DNA of 7,363 nt, from positions 1 to 7,363 of the forward strand of contig CAKQNH010000222.1 of the NCBI GenBank assembly GCA_934255105.1, in the 5' to 3' direction. Below, piece by piece: positions 1 to 6,596 of the stretch. This DNA is from an uncultured Pirellulaceae bacterium. Its GTDB lineage: Bacteria; Planctomycetota; Planctomycetia; Pirellulales; Pirellulaceae. Position 1 is the first letter of the stretch; every line of letters begins with the position of its first letter. The position numbers and the translations under genes were made by a program. A model generated the notes under the pieces. The model did no database searches. It had not been told where the DNA came from and worked only from the letters and a program-made list of their open reading frames with translations.

Positions 1-117
1 ACCCCACCTGCCAAACCCAAGGGGGTTTCGAGTAGGATATGCGGCTCGGATTTCGGCCGAGTGCCCAAATCTCGCGCGTGGCATTCGTCGCCAAGCCCTT
101 TACTTGCGGATTCAACG
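1..117. other. Region upstream of hom; no identifiable gene
   Basis: No gene can be identified here. One forward frame ends in TAG at 33-35 and could be the last ten codons of a preceding gene, but that is too little to recognise. A 6-base inverted repeat, AAACCC (13-18) with GGGTTT (23-28), sits around that possible stop. It could be a small terminator hairpin, but only three T's follow the arm centre, so this is weak. The hom reading frame is open back to the window edge, so lack of a stop does not define its start. No convincing promoter is seen. Confidence 0.3.
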
Positions 118-1419
118 ATGGAAAAAACCAAAGTCGCCATTGTCGGCCTGGGCACGGTGGGTGCTGGTGTGGCCAAACTGCTGCTGGACCACGGCGACCG
201 GACTGCTCGTCACGCAGGGCGGACCCTGTGGTTGGAAAAGGCCGTGGTCCGCGATTGCAAAAAGTCGCGTGGCTGCAACGTCCCCAGCGGAGTGCTGACG
301 ACGGACCTCAAAGAAGTTTTGCAGAACCCGGAGATTAAAGTCGTTGCGCAGTTGATCGGTGGACTCGAACCGGCGCGGACGATCATGCTGCAGTTGTTGG
401 AAGCGGGCAAGGATGTGGTGACCGCCAACAAAGCCTTGCTGGCCGAACATGGTCCTGAATTGTTCGATCGCGCGCGTGCGTTGGGCCGCTGCATTGCCTT
501 CGAAGCTGCCGTGGCTGGCGGGATACCCATTATCACCAACGTCAGCCAATGCTTCTCGGCCAACCAGATTCTTTCGCTGCATGGCATTCTCAATGGGACT
601 AGCAACTTCATCGTGTCGCAGATGGAAGAACAGGGGTGGAGCTACGATGCGGCATTAAAGGAGGCGCAGCGGTTGGGCTTTGCCGAGGCCGATCCAGCTA
701 TGGATGTCGATGGGACCGACGCTGCTCAGAAGCTGGCCATCCTAGCCCACTTAGCCTTCGGTGCGCGCATCCGCTGGAATCAGATTCCGCGCGTGGGGAT
801 CGATTCACTCAATGCGCTCGATCTGCGTTTTGCCAAAGAGTTGGGCTACCGCATTAAACTAATCGCCGCCGCGCAACTTGCCTCGGCGGGCTTGGAGCTG
901 AGCGTAGCGCCGACGCTCATTCGCATCGGCAATCCGCTGGCAGAAGTCCGCGCCAACTACAACGCCATTCGCGTGGTGGGCGACGCCGTCGGGGATCTAT
1001 TCTTCCATGGCCAGGGTGCTGGCCAAATGCCAACGGCCTCCGCGGTCGTGGGAGATATGATCGATATCGCCGTCGGTCGCGCTCCGATTACCTTTCGCTC
1101 ATTAGAGCTGTGGAGCAATCGCGAGTCGCCTGTTTCCATTCGGCCCGATGACGATTTGCCGGGGCGCTATTACATGCGTTTCCAAGTAGCGGACCAACCC
1201 GGCGTGATGGCCAAGCTGACAGCTATTTTAGGTGAGCAGAAGCTATCGATCGCGTCGATCATCCAACACGAACCGGTCCCACGAACTAACGGCGCGCCAG
1301 TGCAGTTAGTCATCATGACTCACGAAGCTCCCGAGGGTGCCGCGCGGACCGCGGTGGAACGCATTATGGATTTGTCAGTCGTCAGTGGTGACAGCGTGCG
1401 GATGCGCGTTATGGAATAG
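118..1419 (+). CDS. hom: Homoserine dehydrogenase with C-terminal ACT domain
   Basis: This cytosolic enzyme (EC 1.1.1.3) reduces aspartate-4-semialdehyde to homoserine with NAD(P)H, at the branch to threonine and methionine. The 433-residue product is of normal length for a monofunctional enzyme. Residues 5-15 are the first Rossmann strand and GLGTVG nucleotide-binding loop. K105 (in TANK) is the conserved lysine. The homoserine dehydrogenase signature runs from A183 to K205, and E190, D196, D201 and K205 match the catalytic or substrate-binding E208, D214, D219 and K223 of the yeast enzyme. Residues about 351-430 form an ACT domain (DQPGVMAKL at 359-367), which in this family usually mediates threonine inhibition. 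I chose the ATG at 118 because it falls directly before the first strand; an in-frame GTG at 61 would add 19 unconserved-looking residues. There is no clear Shine-Dalgarno. The apgM-like gene follows after 84 bases. Confidence 0.96.
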   Translation: MEKTKVAIVGLGTVGAGVAKLLLDHGDRTARHAGRTLWLEKAVVRDCKKSRGCNVPSGVLTTDLKEVLQNPEIKVVAQLIGGLEPARTIMLQLLEAGKDVVTANKALLAEHGPELFDRARALGRCIAFEAAVAGGIPIITNVSQCFSANQILSLHGILNGTSNFIVSQMEEQGWSYDAALKEAQRLGFAEADPAMDVDGTDAAQKLAILAHLAFGARIRWNQIPRVGIDSLNALDLRFAKELGYRIKLIAAAQLASAGLELSVAPTLIRIGNPLAEVRANYNAIRVVGDAVGDLFFHGQGAGQMPTASAVVGDMIDIAVGRAPITFRSLELWSNRESPVSIRPDDDLPGRYYMRFQVADQPGVMAKLTAILGEQKLSIASIIQHEPVPRTNGAPVQLVIMTHEAPEGAARTAVERIMDLSVVSGDSVRMRVME

Positions 1420-1503
1420 AATGGAATCCCGCCACAATCGCCCATCCACTGCCGACTCCGCGCTTGCAGGCCTCGCGTTAGAAGATCACTGGAAGAACTA
1501 CCC

Positions 1504-2712
1504 ATGAAATACGCTATTATCATTCCGGACGGATGCTCCGATTTTCCGCTCGACGCCCTGGCTGGCAAGACCCCGCTGGAAGTAGCTGCGATTCCGAACA
1601 TGGATCGCGTCGCTGCCGAGGGCCTGGTGGCTCAAACCGACAATGTGCCCGCACACTTGCCCGCTGGGAGCGAAGTGGCCAATATGACGTTGTTTGGCTA
1701 CAACCCGAACGAGTACTTCACCGGCCGTGCGCCGATCGAAGCGGCCGCCCAGGGGATCGTGCTGGGCCCCAATGACTGGGCCGTGCGTTGTAACTTAGTG
1801 ACCATTATCGATCAGATCATGGTCGACTTCACGGCGGATCACATTTCCAGCGAAGACGCGCGTCGCCTGTTGCAGGACTTGGCCAATAACATCGCCGACT
1901 CGCGCTTTGAATTCTTAGCGGGCGTCAGCTACCGCAATTTGCTGATCTATCGCGGCAGCGATGAAGAAAAGCCTTTGTTTAGCAGTGACACTCGCACGCG
2001 GGCACCCCACGATCTGACCGACATGACGGTCTGCGACGATTACCCGCGTGGCCCTGGGAGCGACGTGCTGACCGAATTCATGCAGTTGTCAGTGCCGCTG
2101 TTCGCTGAACACGCCGTCAATCGCGCCCGCGTGGCGGCCGGCCATAAACCGGCCACCAACGTTTGGCTGTGGGGACAAGGCCGCAGTCCAGTCCTACCTT
2201 CGTTTGAATCGCGGTTTGGCTTGCGTGGTGCGATGATCACTGCCGTCGATCTATTGCGTGGATTGGCAGCGCTCATCGGATGGGAACGCATTGAAGTCGA
2301 CGGGGCTACCGGTTACTTGGACACCAACTACGTAGGCAAGGGGCAGGCCGCCGTGGATGCGCTGGACCATGTGGACATCGTCTGCGTGCATGTGGAGTCG
2401 ACCGATGAAGCCTCTCATGAAGGGCGGCACGACGAGAAAATTCGGGCTCTGGAGCAGATTGACCAACACGTGGTGGGCCCAGTCCTCGACAAACTGAAGA
2501 CCTTTCCCGAATACAGGCTGCTGGTCTTGCCCGACCACGCCACTCCTTGCTCCACCAAAAAGCACAGCCACGGCATGGTCCCGCTAGCGGTCTGCGGAAC
2601 GGGCATTGCGGCGACGGGTGCCACGTACAGCGAAAAAGCCGCCGCCGCAGCGCCGCGCTCATTCCCCGATGGCTGGGAATTGATGGAAGCCTTCATTCGA
2701 GGTGCGTGGTAG
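1504..2712 (+). CDS. apgM: Cofactor-independent phosphoglycerate mutase family (archaeal type); probable homoserine kinase
   Basis: The 402-residue protein belongs to the archaeal-type 2,3-bisphosphoglycerate-independent phosphoglycerate mutase family within the alkaline phosphatase-like metalloenzymes. Visible family residues are D9-G10 in the first strand motif, S56 (PAGSEVAN) as the candidate phospho-accepting nucleophile, GYNP at 65-68, GRAP at 74-77, PHDLTD at 168-173, WLWGQG at 221-226, D301 and H305, D344-H345, and H354. The metal-binding and nucleophile positions therefore look intact. The usual automatic name is phosphoglycerate mutase. However, one branch of this family has been proposed as an alternative homoserine kinase (TIGR02535, from memory) in bacteria lacking ThrB. 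Its position between homoserine dehydrogenase and aspartate kinase fits that role, and the GSEVANM form of the nucleophile motif resembles that branch as I remember it. The family call is firm; the substrate is inference. The ATG at 1504 has a weak GGAAGA (1491-1496) upstream. Confidence 0.93.
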   Translation: MKYAIIIPDGCSDFPLDALAGKTPLEVAAIPNMDRVAAEGLVAQTDNVPAHLPAGSEVANMTLFGYNPNEYFTGRAPIEAAAQGIVLGPNDWAVRCNLVTIIDQIMVDFTADHISSEDARRLLQDLANNIADSRFEFLAGVSYRNLLIYRGSDEEKPLFSSDTRTRAPHDLTDMTVCDDYPRGPGSDVLTEFMQLSVPLFAEHAVNRARVAAGHKPATNVWLWGQGRSPVLPSFESRFGLRGAMITAVDLLRGLAALIGWERIEVDGATGYLDTNYVGKGQAAVDALDHVDIVCVHVESTDEASHEGRHDEKIRALEQIDQHVVGPVLDKLKTFPEYRLLVLPDHATPCSTKKHSHGMVPLAVCGTGIAATGATYSEKAAAAAPRSFPDGWELMEAFIRGAW

Positions 2713-2763
2713 AGTTTCACGACCAGCCTGTGGGCAGGTGGTGCAACAGCTACTGTGCGGCAG

Positions 2764-2795
2764 CAATTCGTTGTTTTGCGAATTGAGGTTTTTTT
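2764..2795 (+). terminator. Possible intrinsic terminator after the apgM-like gene
   Basis: A perfect 7-base inverted repeat, CAATTCG (2764-2770) and CGAATTG (2779-2785), has an 8-base loop. It is followed after AGG by seven consecutive T's (2789-2795). It lies 51 bases after the stop of the apgM-like gene and would separate the hom/apgM transcript from lysC. The stem is AT-rich and the T run begins three bases after it, so it may be weak. Confidence 0.45.
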
Positions 2796-2832
2796 CCTGA
2801 AACTGGCCCTACGGAACGACTCCCATTTTCTG

Positions 2833-2838
2833 TAGAAT
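2833..2838 (+). promoter_or_regulatory. Weak candidate -10 box for lysC
   Basis: TAGAAT matches the TATAAT consensus at five of six positions and lies just after the putative terminator, where a lysC promoter would be expected. No good -35 hexamer is found 16-18 bases upstream, so the call is tentative. Transcription from it would give a leader of about 130 bases. Confidence 0.22.
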
Positions 2839-2852
2839 CCGCTAACATTTTG

Positions 2853-2906
2853 GGCCGAATGGTTAGATTGGCCGGTTGATTCCCGAGCGTACCAGTAATT
2901 GCTGGT
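2853..2906 (+). other. Two small inverted repeats in the lysC leader
   Basis: The first pairs GGCC-G-AAT (2853-2860) with ATTGGCC (2867-2873), giving seven pairs with one bulged G around the loop GGTTAG. The second pairs ACCAG (2891-2895) with CTGGT (2902-2906) around TAATTG. They could form hairpins in the leader RNA or act as protein sites. Neither matches a lysine riboswitch core that I can recognise, and neither is followed by a T run. A role in control of aspartokinase is only suggested by position. Confidence 0.25.
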
Positions 2907-2977
2907 CCGCCGCTGGATTGCAGACTAGGCGTGCGCCCAGTTAGCAGCGCGAATATTTACAGAAAGCCCCATGAAAC

Positions 2978-4765
2978 ATGCGTCTCATCGTTCAGAAGTT
3001 TGGCGGAACCAGCGTCGCTGATCCAGAAAAGATCTTGGCAGCAGCCCGCAAGGCCATTCGCGCCCAACAAGAGGGCAACCAGGTAGTGGTCGTGGTCAGC
3101 GCCATGGGCCAAAACACAGACCTGCTGATCGAGTTGGCCTCGCAGGTCAACGATAGCCCGCCGGCGCGGGAGATGGATATGCTGCTATCGACGGGAGAGC
3201 AGGTGAGCGTGGCGCTGATGGCCATGGCTGTTGAATCCCTGGGGTACAAAGCTGTCAGTCTGACCGGTGCGCAAATCGGTATTCAAACCGACAGCGCGTT
3301 TACGAAAGCTCGCATTCGTACGATCTCCCCCGATCGCATCCGCAAACTGCTGGACGAAGGAAACATTGTCATCGCGGCTGGCTTTCAAGGGATCGACCAG
3401 GATCTGAACATTACCACGCTGGGGCGCGGCGGTAGCGACACCACGGCCGTTGCATTGGCGGCCGTGCTGCTCGCCGACGCTTGCGAGATCCACACCGACG
3501 TCGATGGCGTCTACACGACCGACCCGCGACAATTGCCTGAAGCTCGGCAGATGAGCCTCATTAGTTACGATGAGATGCTAGAACTGGCCAGCTTGGGCGC
3601 AGGCGTAATGCACAGTCGATCCATCGAGTTCGCTAAGAAGCATGGTGTGCCGATCCACGTTCGCAGTAGTTTCAGCGATATACGAGGCACGCTGATCGTA
3701 GCTGAATCGGAATCGCCAACTGCGGCCGTGTCCGGCGCGGCGATGAACCGCAACGAGGCCCGCATTACCATTCAAGGTGTCCCCGACAAGCCGGGATCGA
3801 GCTGTGAGATTTTCAAACAGCTCGCCGATCGCAAGATCACCGTCGATATGATCGTGCAGAATATTGGCCAGGCCGACCGGGCGGACATTTCCTTTACGGT
3901 TCCCAAGGAGGAGTTGAAGTCAGCCTGCAAAGCCGTTGATTTGGCGGTTCGGTCTGTTGGCGCTAGCGGCTTCACCAAAGACGACGACGTGTCCAAAATT
4001 TCGGTCGTGGGCCTGGGTATGTCGCGGCAGACAGGCGTGGCCCAGCAGATGTTCCGCGCCCTGGCCGCCTCGGGCATCAACATTCAAATGATCACCACCA
4101 GCGAAATCAAGATCTCCGTGTTGGTCAATCGCAGCGAAGCGCTGGGCGCACTGCGGGCCGTGCATCAGTCCTTTAAGCTGTTTCACAAGCCGGCCGACGC
4201 GGTCGTGTGGGACAAGCTACCCGTTCGCCAAAGCAACGCGACCAACATCGAAAAATTGGTGGAGGATCTGCGCATGGTCGACATGGAACAACTGGTCCTG
4301 AGCGAAATTACTCTGGTCGACGATCAAGCGCGGATCACGCTACTGGGCGTCCCCAACTCACCCGGCTTAGCCGCTGATGTGTTCGACGCCGTGGCGGCTC
4401 ACGGCATTTTCGTCGACATGATCGTGCAAAGCTACGATGGTTATCAGGGCGAAACGGGGATCAGCTTCACCATCCCGCGCCCGCAATATGCCGCGTGTAT
4501 GCAAGCTATGGACGAATTGAAGAAGAAGTTCTCGGTCTCACGCGTGCTAGGCAGCCCAGAAATCGCCAAGTTGTCGGTCAGCGGCATCGGCTTGCGCAGT
4601 CATACCAACGTGGCCATCGGCATGTTTGAGGTGCTAGCTGAGGCGGGAATCAACGTGGAGTTGATCAACACCAGTGAGTCGCGGGTCAATGTGGTAGTGT
4701 CCAGCGGCGTTGGCGAAACCGCCCTGGCCTGCCTCAAGCAACGCTTTGCCGAAAACTTGCTGTGA
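2978..4765 (+). CDS. lysC: Aspartate kinase with four ACT domains
   Basis: This enzyme (EC 2.7.2.4) phosphorylates aspartate, the first step toward lysine, threonine and methionine. The amino-acid kinase domain spans about residues 1-245: KFGGTS at 7-12 with K7 catalytic, STGEQ at 71-75, GRGGSD at 149-154, and HTDVDGVYTTDP at 172-183. Two ACT domains follow (about 261-330 and 340-400), then a linker (401-450), then a second ACT pair (about 451-520 and 530-592). The pairs resemble each other: ARIT at 261-264 and 451-454, DMIVQ at 290-294 and 480-484, TSE at 374-376 and 565-567, a constant offset of 190-191 residues. Ordinary monofunctional enzymes have about 400-460 residues and one ACT pair; a four-ACT form of about 600 residues is known from cyanobacteria. 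Feedback control by lysine and/or threonine is expected. An out-of-frame ATG lies at 2971; the ATG at 2978 directly starts the conserved domain. No Shine-Dalgarno is evident. Confidence 0.96.
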   Translation: MRLIVQKFGGTSVADPEKILAAARKAIRAQQEGNQVVVVVSAMGQNTDLLIELASQVNDSPPAREMDMLLSTGEQVSVALMAMAVESLGYKAVSLTGAQIGIQTDSAFTKARIRTISPDRIRKLLDEGNIVIAAGFQGIDQDLNITTLGRGGSDTTAVALAAVLLADACEIHTDVDGVYTTDPRQLPEARQMSLISYDEMLELASLGAGVMHSRSIEFAKKHGVPIHVRSSFSDIRGTLIVAESESPTAAVSGAAMNRNEARITIQGVPDKPGSSCEIFKQLADRKITVDMIVQNIGQADRADISFTVPKEELKSACKAVDLAVRSVGASGFTKDDDVSKISVVGLGMSRQTGVAQQMFRALAASGINIQMITTSEIKISVLVNRSEALGALRAVHQSFKLFHKPADAVVWDKLPVRQSNATNIEKLVEDLRMVDMEQLVLSEITLVDDQARITLLGVPNSPGLAADVFDAVAAHGIFVDMIVQSYDGYQGETGISFTIPRPQYAACMQAMDELKKKFSVSRVLGSPEIAKLSVSGIGLRSHTNVAIGMFEVLAEAGINVELINTSESRVNVVVSSGVGETALACLKQRFAENLL

Positions 4766-5060
4766 TCTAACAGTGAACTTCGGCTCGACGTTAAACCCGA
4801 ATTATTCATAATCCGCAGCGTCAGCCAGGAGGTTTGACTGCCGCAGGTGCCGTCGCCTCCGCAGGCCGCGAAAGCGGGTTGGCATATGAGACCACCTGTT
4901 GATCAGTTCGCATTGTGCATTGCGGCCTGCTGCGGCTCGGCGTTAAACGATTTCAACGAGTCGACGCCAATTGTTGAATTTGAGTTACCATTTCGTAGCA
5001 GACTGTTTTATTGTTCCTCTGACGTAAACTCATTTGCTATCATCGTTTACCTCATTTACC
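4766..5060. other. Intergenic region between lysC and the repeat protein
   Basis: No convincing gene is present. Just after lysC, TTCGG (4779-4783) can pair with CCGAA (4797-4801) across a 13-base loop, followed by the AT-rich palindrome ATTAT-TC-ATAAT (4801-4812). This could be a weak lysC terminator. A perfect AGGAGG lies at 4827-4832; the only long frame behind it begins at a GTG (4847, 14 bases away) and runs 80 codons to 5089, but it has no recognisable motif. From about 4970 the sequence becomes AT-richer, as expected for a promoter zone. It carries GTAAAC-type hexamers at 5024-5029, 5045-5050 (reverse orientation) and 5121-5126. Confidence 0.4.
4781..4948 (+). repeat. Imperfect 16-base direct repeat pair downstream of lysC
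   Basis: CGGCTCGACGTTAAAC (4781-4796) recurs as CGGCTCGGCGTTAAAC (4933-4948), with 15 of 16 bases identical and start points 152 bases apart. Neither copy is in a supported gene. They could be paired binding sites, remnants of a duplication, or two members of a dispersed genomic repeat family. Nothing between them looks like a mobile element. Confidence 0.5.
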
Positions 5061-5099
5061 CGCACACTTGCGGCTTGGGGTTCTTATAATATGTGTGCG
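5061..5099 (+). promoter_or_regulatory. Candidate promoter with flanking inverted repeat
   Basis: A perfect TATAAT lies at 5085-5090, but no good -35 hexamer is found 16-18 bases upstream. CGCACAC (5061-5067) and GTGTGCG (5093-5099) form a perfect 7-base inverted repeat that brackets the -10 box and would overlap the start site, a layout typical of an operator. Transcription would begin near 5097, giving a leader of about 57 bases to the ATG at 5154. That would exclude the in-frame ATG at 5091 as the start. Confidence 0.42.
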
Positions 5100-5153
5100 T
5101 GTCGAAAAATTTCTCGAACAGTAAACGTCCTCTTGCCCGCTAGGTTGGAATCT

Positions 5154-6311
5154 ATGGTCATTCGCGCAATTCTTGTTTGGTTAGTGGCCGCAGTGGCGTG
5201 CCTTTTCACAGGCCATGCAGGCTGTGTAGTTCAAGCTCAACAGGCTAGCAGAGCCGTAGAATCGCCAGCAACGGACACATCAGCTAACCTAGCTGCCACA
5301 CATCAGCAACTGATCGATCGAAGCGTGGAGTATTTGCGCCAGCGTGGACAAGCTGATGACGGATCATTCTCAGCCGCCAGCGGCATTGGACCAACGGGTG
5401 TCGTCCTATCGGGCTTGCTCGCAGCCGGGGTGGGCACAAACGATCCGATGGTAGCCAAAGGTCTAGCCTACTTGGAGAAGCACGTTCAGACGGATGGGGG
5501 CATCTACCGCACCGATTCGCCCCATAGAAACTACGATACCTGCATTGCGATGGTGGTATTTGCACAGGCCAATGGGGACGGCAAATACCAAACCATCGTC
5601 GACGGCGCGGAGCGTTTCGTCAAAGGTATTCAGTGGGACGAGGGCGAGGGGAAGGATCCCAGCGATATGTTCTACGGCGGTGCCGGTTATGGATCGCACT
5701 CGCGTCCCGATTTGTCCAACACGGCTTTCCTAATCGATGCGTTGAAATCGGTGGGGAATCCAGAGGACGATGAGGCCATTCAGAAAGCGCTCATCTTTGT
5801 CTCGCGTTGCCAAAACCTGGAGTCGCCTGACAACAGTTCACCGTTTGCGGCCAAAATTGGCGATGGCGGCTTCTACTATACCGTCGCCGATGGGGGAGAG
5901 AGCAAGGCGGGGACTGAACCCAATGGCGGGCTCCGCAGCTATGGTTCGATGACCTACGCCGGTCTAAAAAGTATGATCTATGCGGGCCTCAGCCAAGATG
6001 ACCCGCGAGTTAAGGCGGCGGTATCGTTCCTGCGCAAACACTATTCATTGGCAGATAATCCGGGAGTCGGACAACAGGGCTTGTTCTACTACTACCAAAC
6101 GATGGCCAAGGCGCTCGACGCTCTGGGTGAGGCTAAGTTTGCCGATGATAGCGGCGTTCAGCACGATTGGAAACGCGAGCTGATTGTCAAGCTGTCTGAA
6201 TTGCAACAACCCGACGGCAGTTGGGTCAACCCGACCACGCGTTGGATGGAGGGCGATCCCAATTTGGTCAGCGGCTATGCGTTGATGGCGTTGGCTCACT
6301 GCCGTCCTTAA
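5154..6311 (+). CDS. Secreted prenyltransferase/squalene oxidase repeat protein
   Basis: The 385-residue product begins with a Sec signal peptide: R4, a hydrophobic core at about 5-19, and probable cleavage after VQA (residue 28). The mature part consists of about six repeats of the prenyltransferase/squalene-oxidase type, roughly at 54-92, 101-140, 148-200, 210-280, 286-330 and 339-382. Each repeat has a helix (for example VEYLRQRG, LAYLEKH, VSFLRKH), then a glycine-rich turn (DDGSF, TDGGI, GDGGF, PDGSW at 353-357), then a second helix. Such repeats build an alpha/alpha toroid, as in protein prenyltransferase beta subunits and triterpene cyclases. It is about half the length of a squalene-hopene cyclase, has no DXDD motif, and is exported, so a cyclase role is unlikely. 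Function is unknown. The frame extends upstream to a TTG at 5034, but the signal peptide and the candidate promoter favour 5154. An AGG at 5142-5144 and GGA at 5147-5149 are weak ribosome-site candidates. Confidence 0.88.
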   Translation: MVIRAILVWLVAAVACLFTGHAGCVVQAQQASRAVESPATDTSANLAATHQQLIDRSVEYLRQRGQADDGSFSAASGIGPTGVVLSGLLAAGVGTNDPMVAKGLAYLEKHVQTDGGIYRTDSPHRNYDTCIAMVVFAQANGDGKYQTIVDGAERFVKGIQWDEGEGKDPSDMFYGGAGYGSHSRPDLSNTAFLIDALKSVGNPEDDEAIQKALIFVSRCQNLESPDNSSPFAAKIGDGGFYYTVADGGESKAGTEPNGGLRSYGSMTYAGLKSMIYAGLSQDDPRVKAAVSFLRKHYSLADNPGVGQQGLFYYYQTMAKALDALGEAKFADDSGVQHDWKRELIVKLSELQQPDGSWVNPTTRWMEGDPNLVSGYALMALAHCRP

Positions 6312-6382
6312 AGTCGACCGCATAGCTGCGATGCGCTCAGCCGGATTGTTTTACCGAGCCGCTTAGTTCTGGTTATCAGTCT

Positions 6383-6402
6383 CAACCGCTGCGGGGCGGT
6401 TG
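6383..6402 (+). terminator. Hairpin after the repeat-protein gene
   Basis: A perfect 7-base GC-rich inverted repeat, CAACCGC (6383-6389) and GCGGTTG (6396-6402), with a 6-base loop, lies 71 bases after the stop codon. No T run follows, so it is not a classical intrinsic terminator. It may still end or protect the mRNA. The rest of the 6312-6596 gap shows no gene and no clear promoter. Confidence 0.35.
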
Positions 6403-6596
6403 GGAATTCTCCACCAGCGAACGTTTCTTGTCTTCAGGCGGGCGGCCGCGCGCCGATGAATCCAATTCGCGTGTACCTTGGACGGATCCTGGTCTAGGTT
6501 CGCTTTTGCGTTTGGTTGGGCATGGCTGCTCGAGCAACCGACGCTTGGACGAAGTGTAGCTATTCTTCGCTGCACATGAGACAGGATCCTCCGCTT

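Noticed and set aside
112..611. Minus-strand open frames of 156 and 133 codons
   Set aside because: They lie entirely opposite hom, which has full family motifs; the predicted peptides have no recognisable domain.
2251..2720. Overlapping minus-strand open frames opposite the 3' half of the apgM-like gene
   Set aside because: They mirror the GC-rich codon pattern of the real gene and show no motifs.
2713..2977. Lysine riboswitch ahead of lysC
   Set aside because: The conserved core sequence blocks of that riboswitch are not visible; only small isolated inverted repeats are present.
5068..5073. TTGCGG as the -35 box for the TATAAT at 5085
   Set aside because: The spacing is only 11 bases, far below the usual 16-18.
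4847..5089. 80-codon forward frame starting at GTG
   Set aside because: No recognisable domain, unusual start, poor spacing to AGGAGG, and it runs through the candidate promoter; kept only as a low-interest finding.
4766..5153. tRNA or other structured RNA gene in the intergenic region
   Set aside because: No T-loop GTTCRA motif with a matching acceptor stem was found on either strand by eye.
5199..5225. Lipoprotein signal (cysteine at residue 16 or 24 of the repeat protein)
   Set aside because: Residues before either cysteine (AVA and HAG) do not fit a good lipobox; an ordinary cleavage after VQA fits better.
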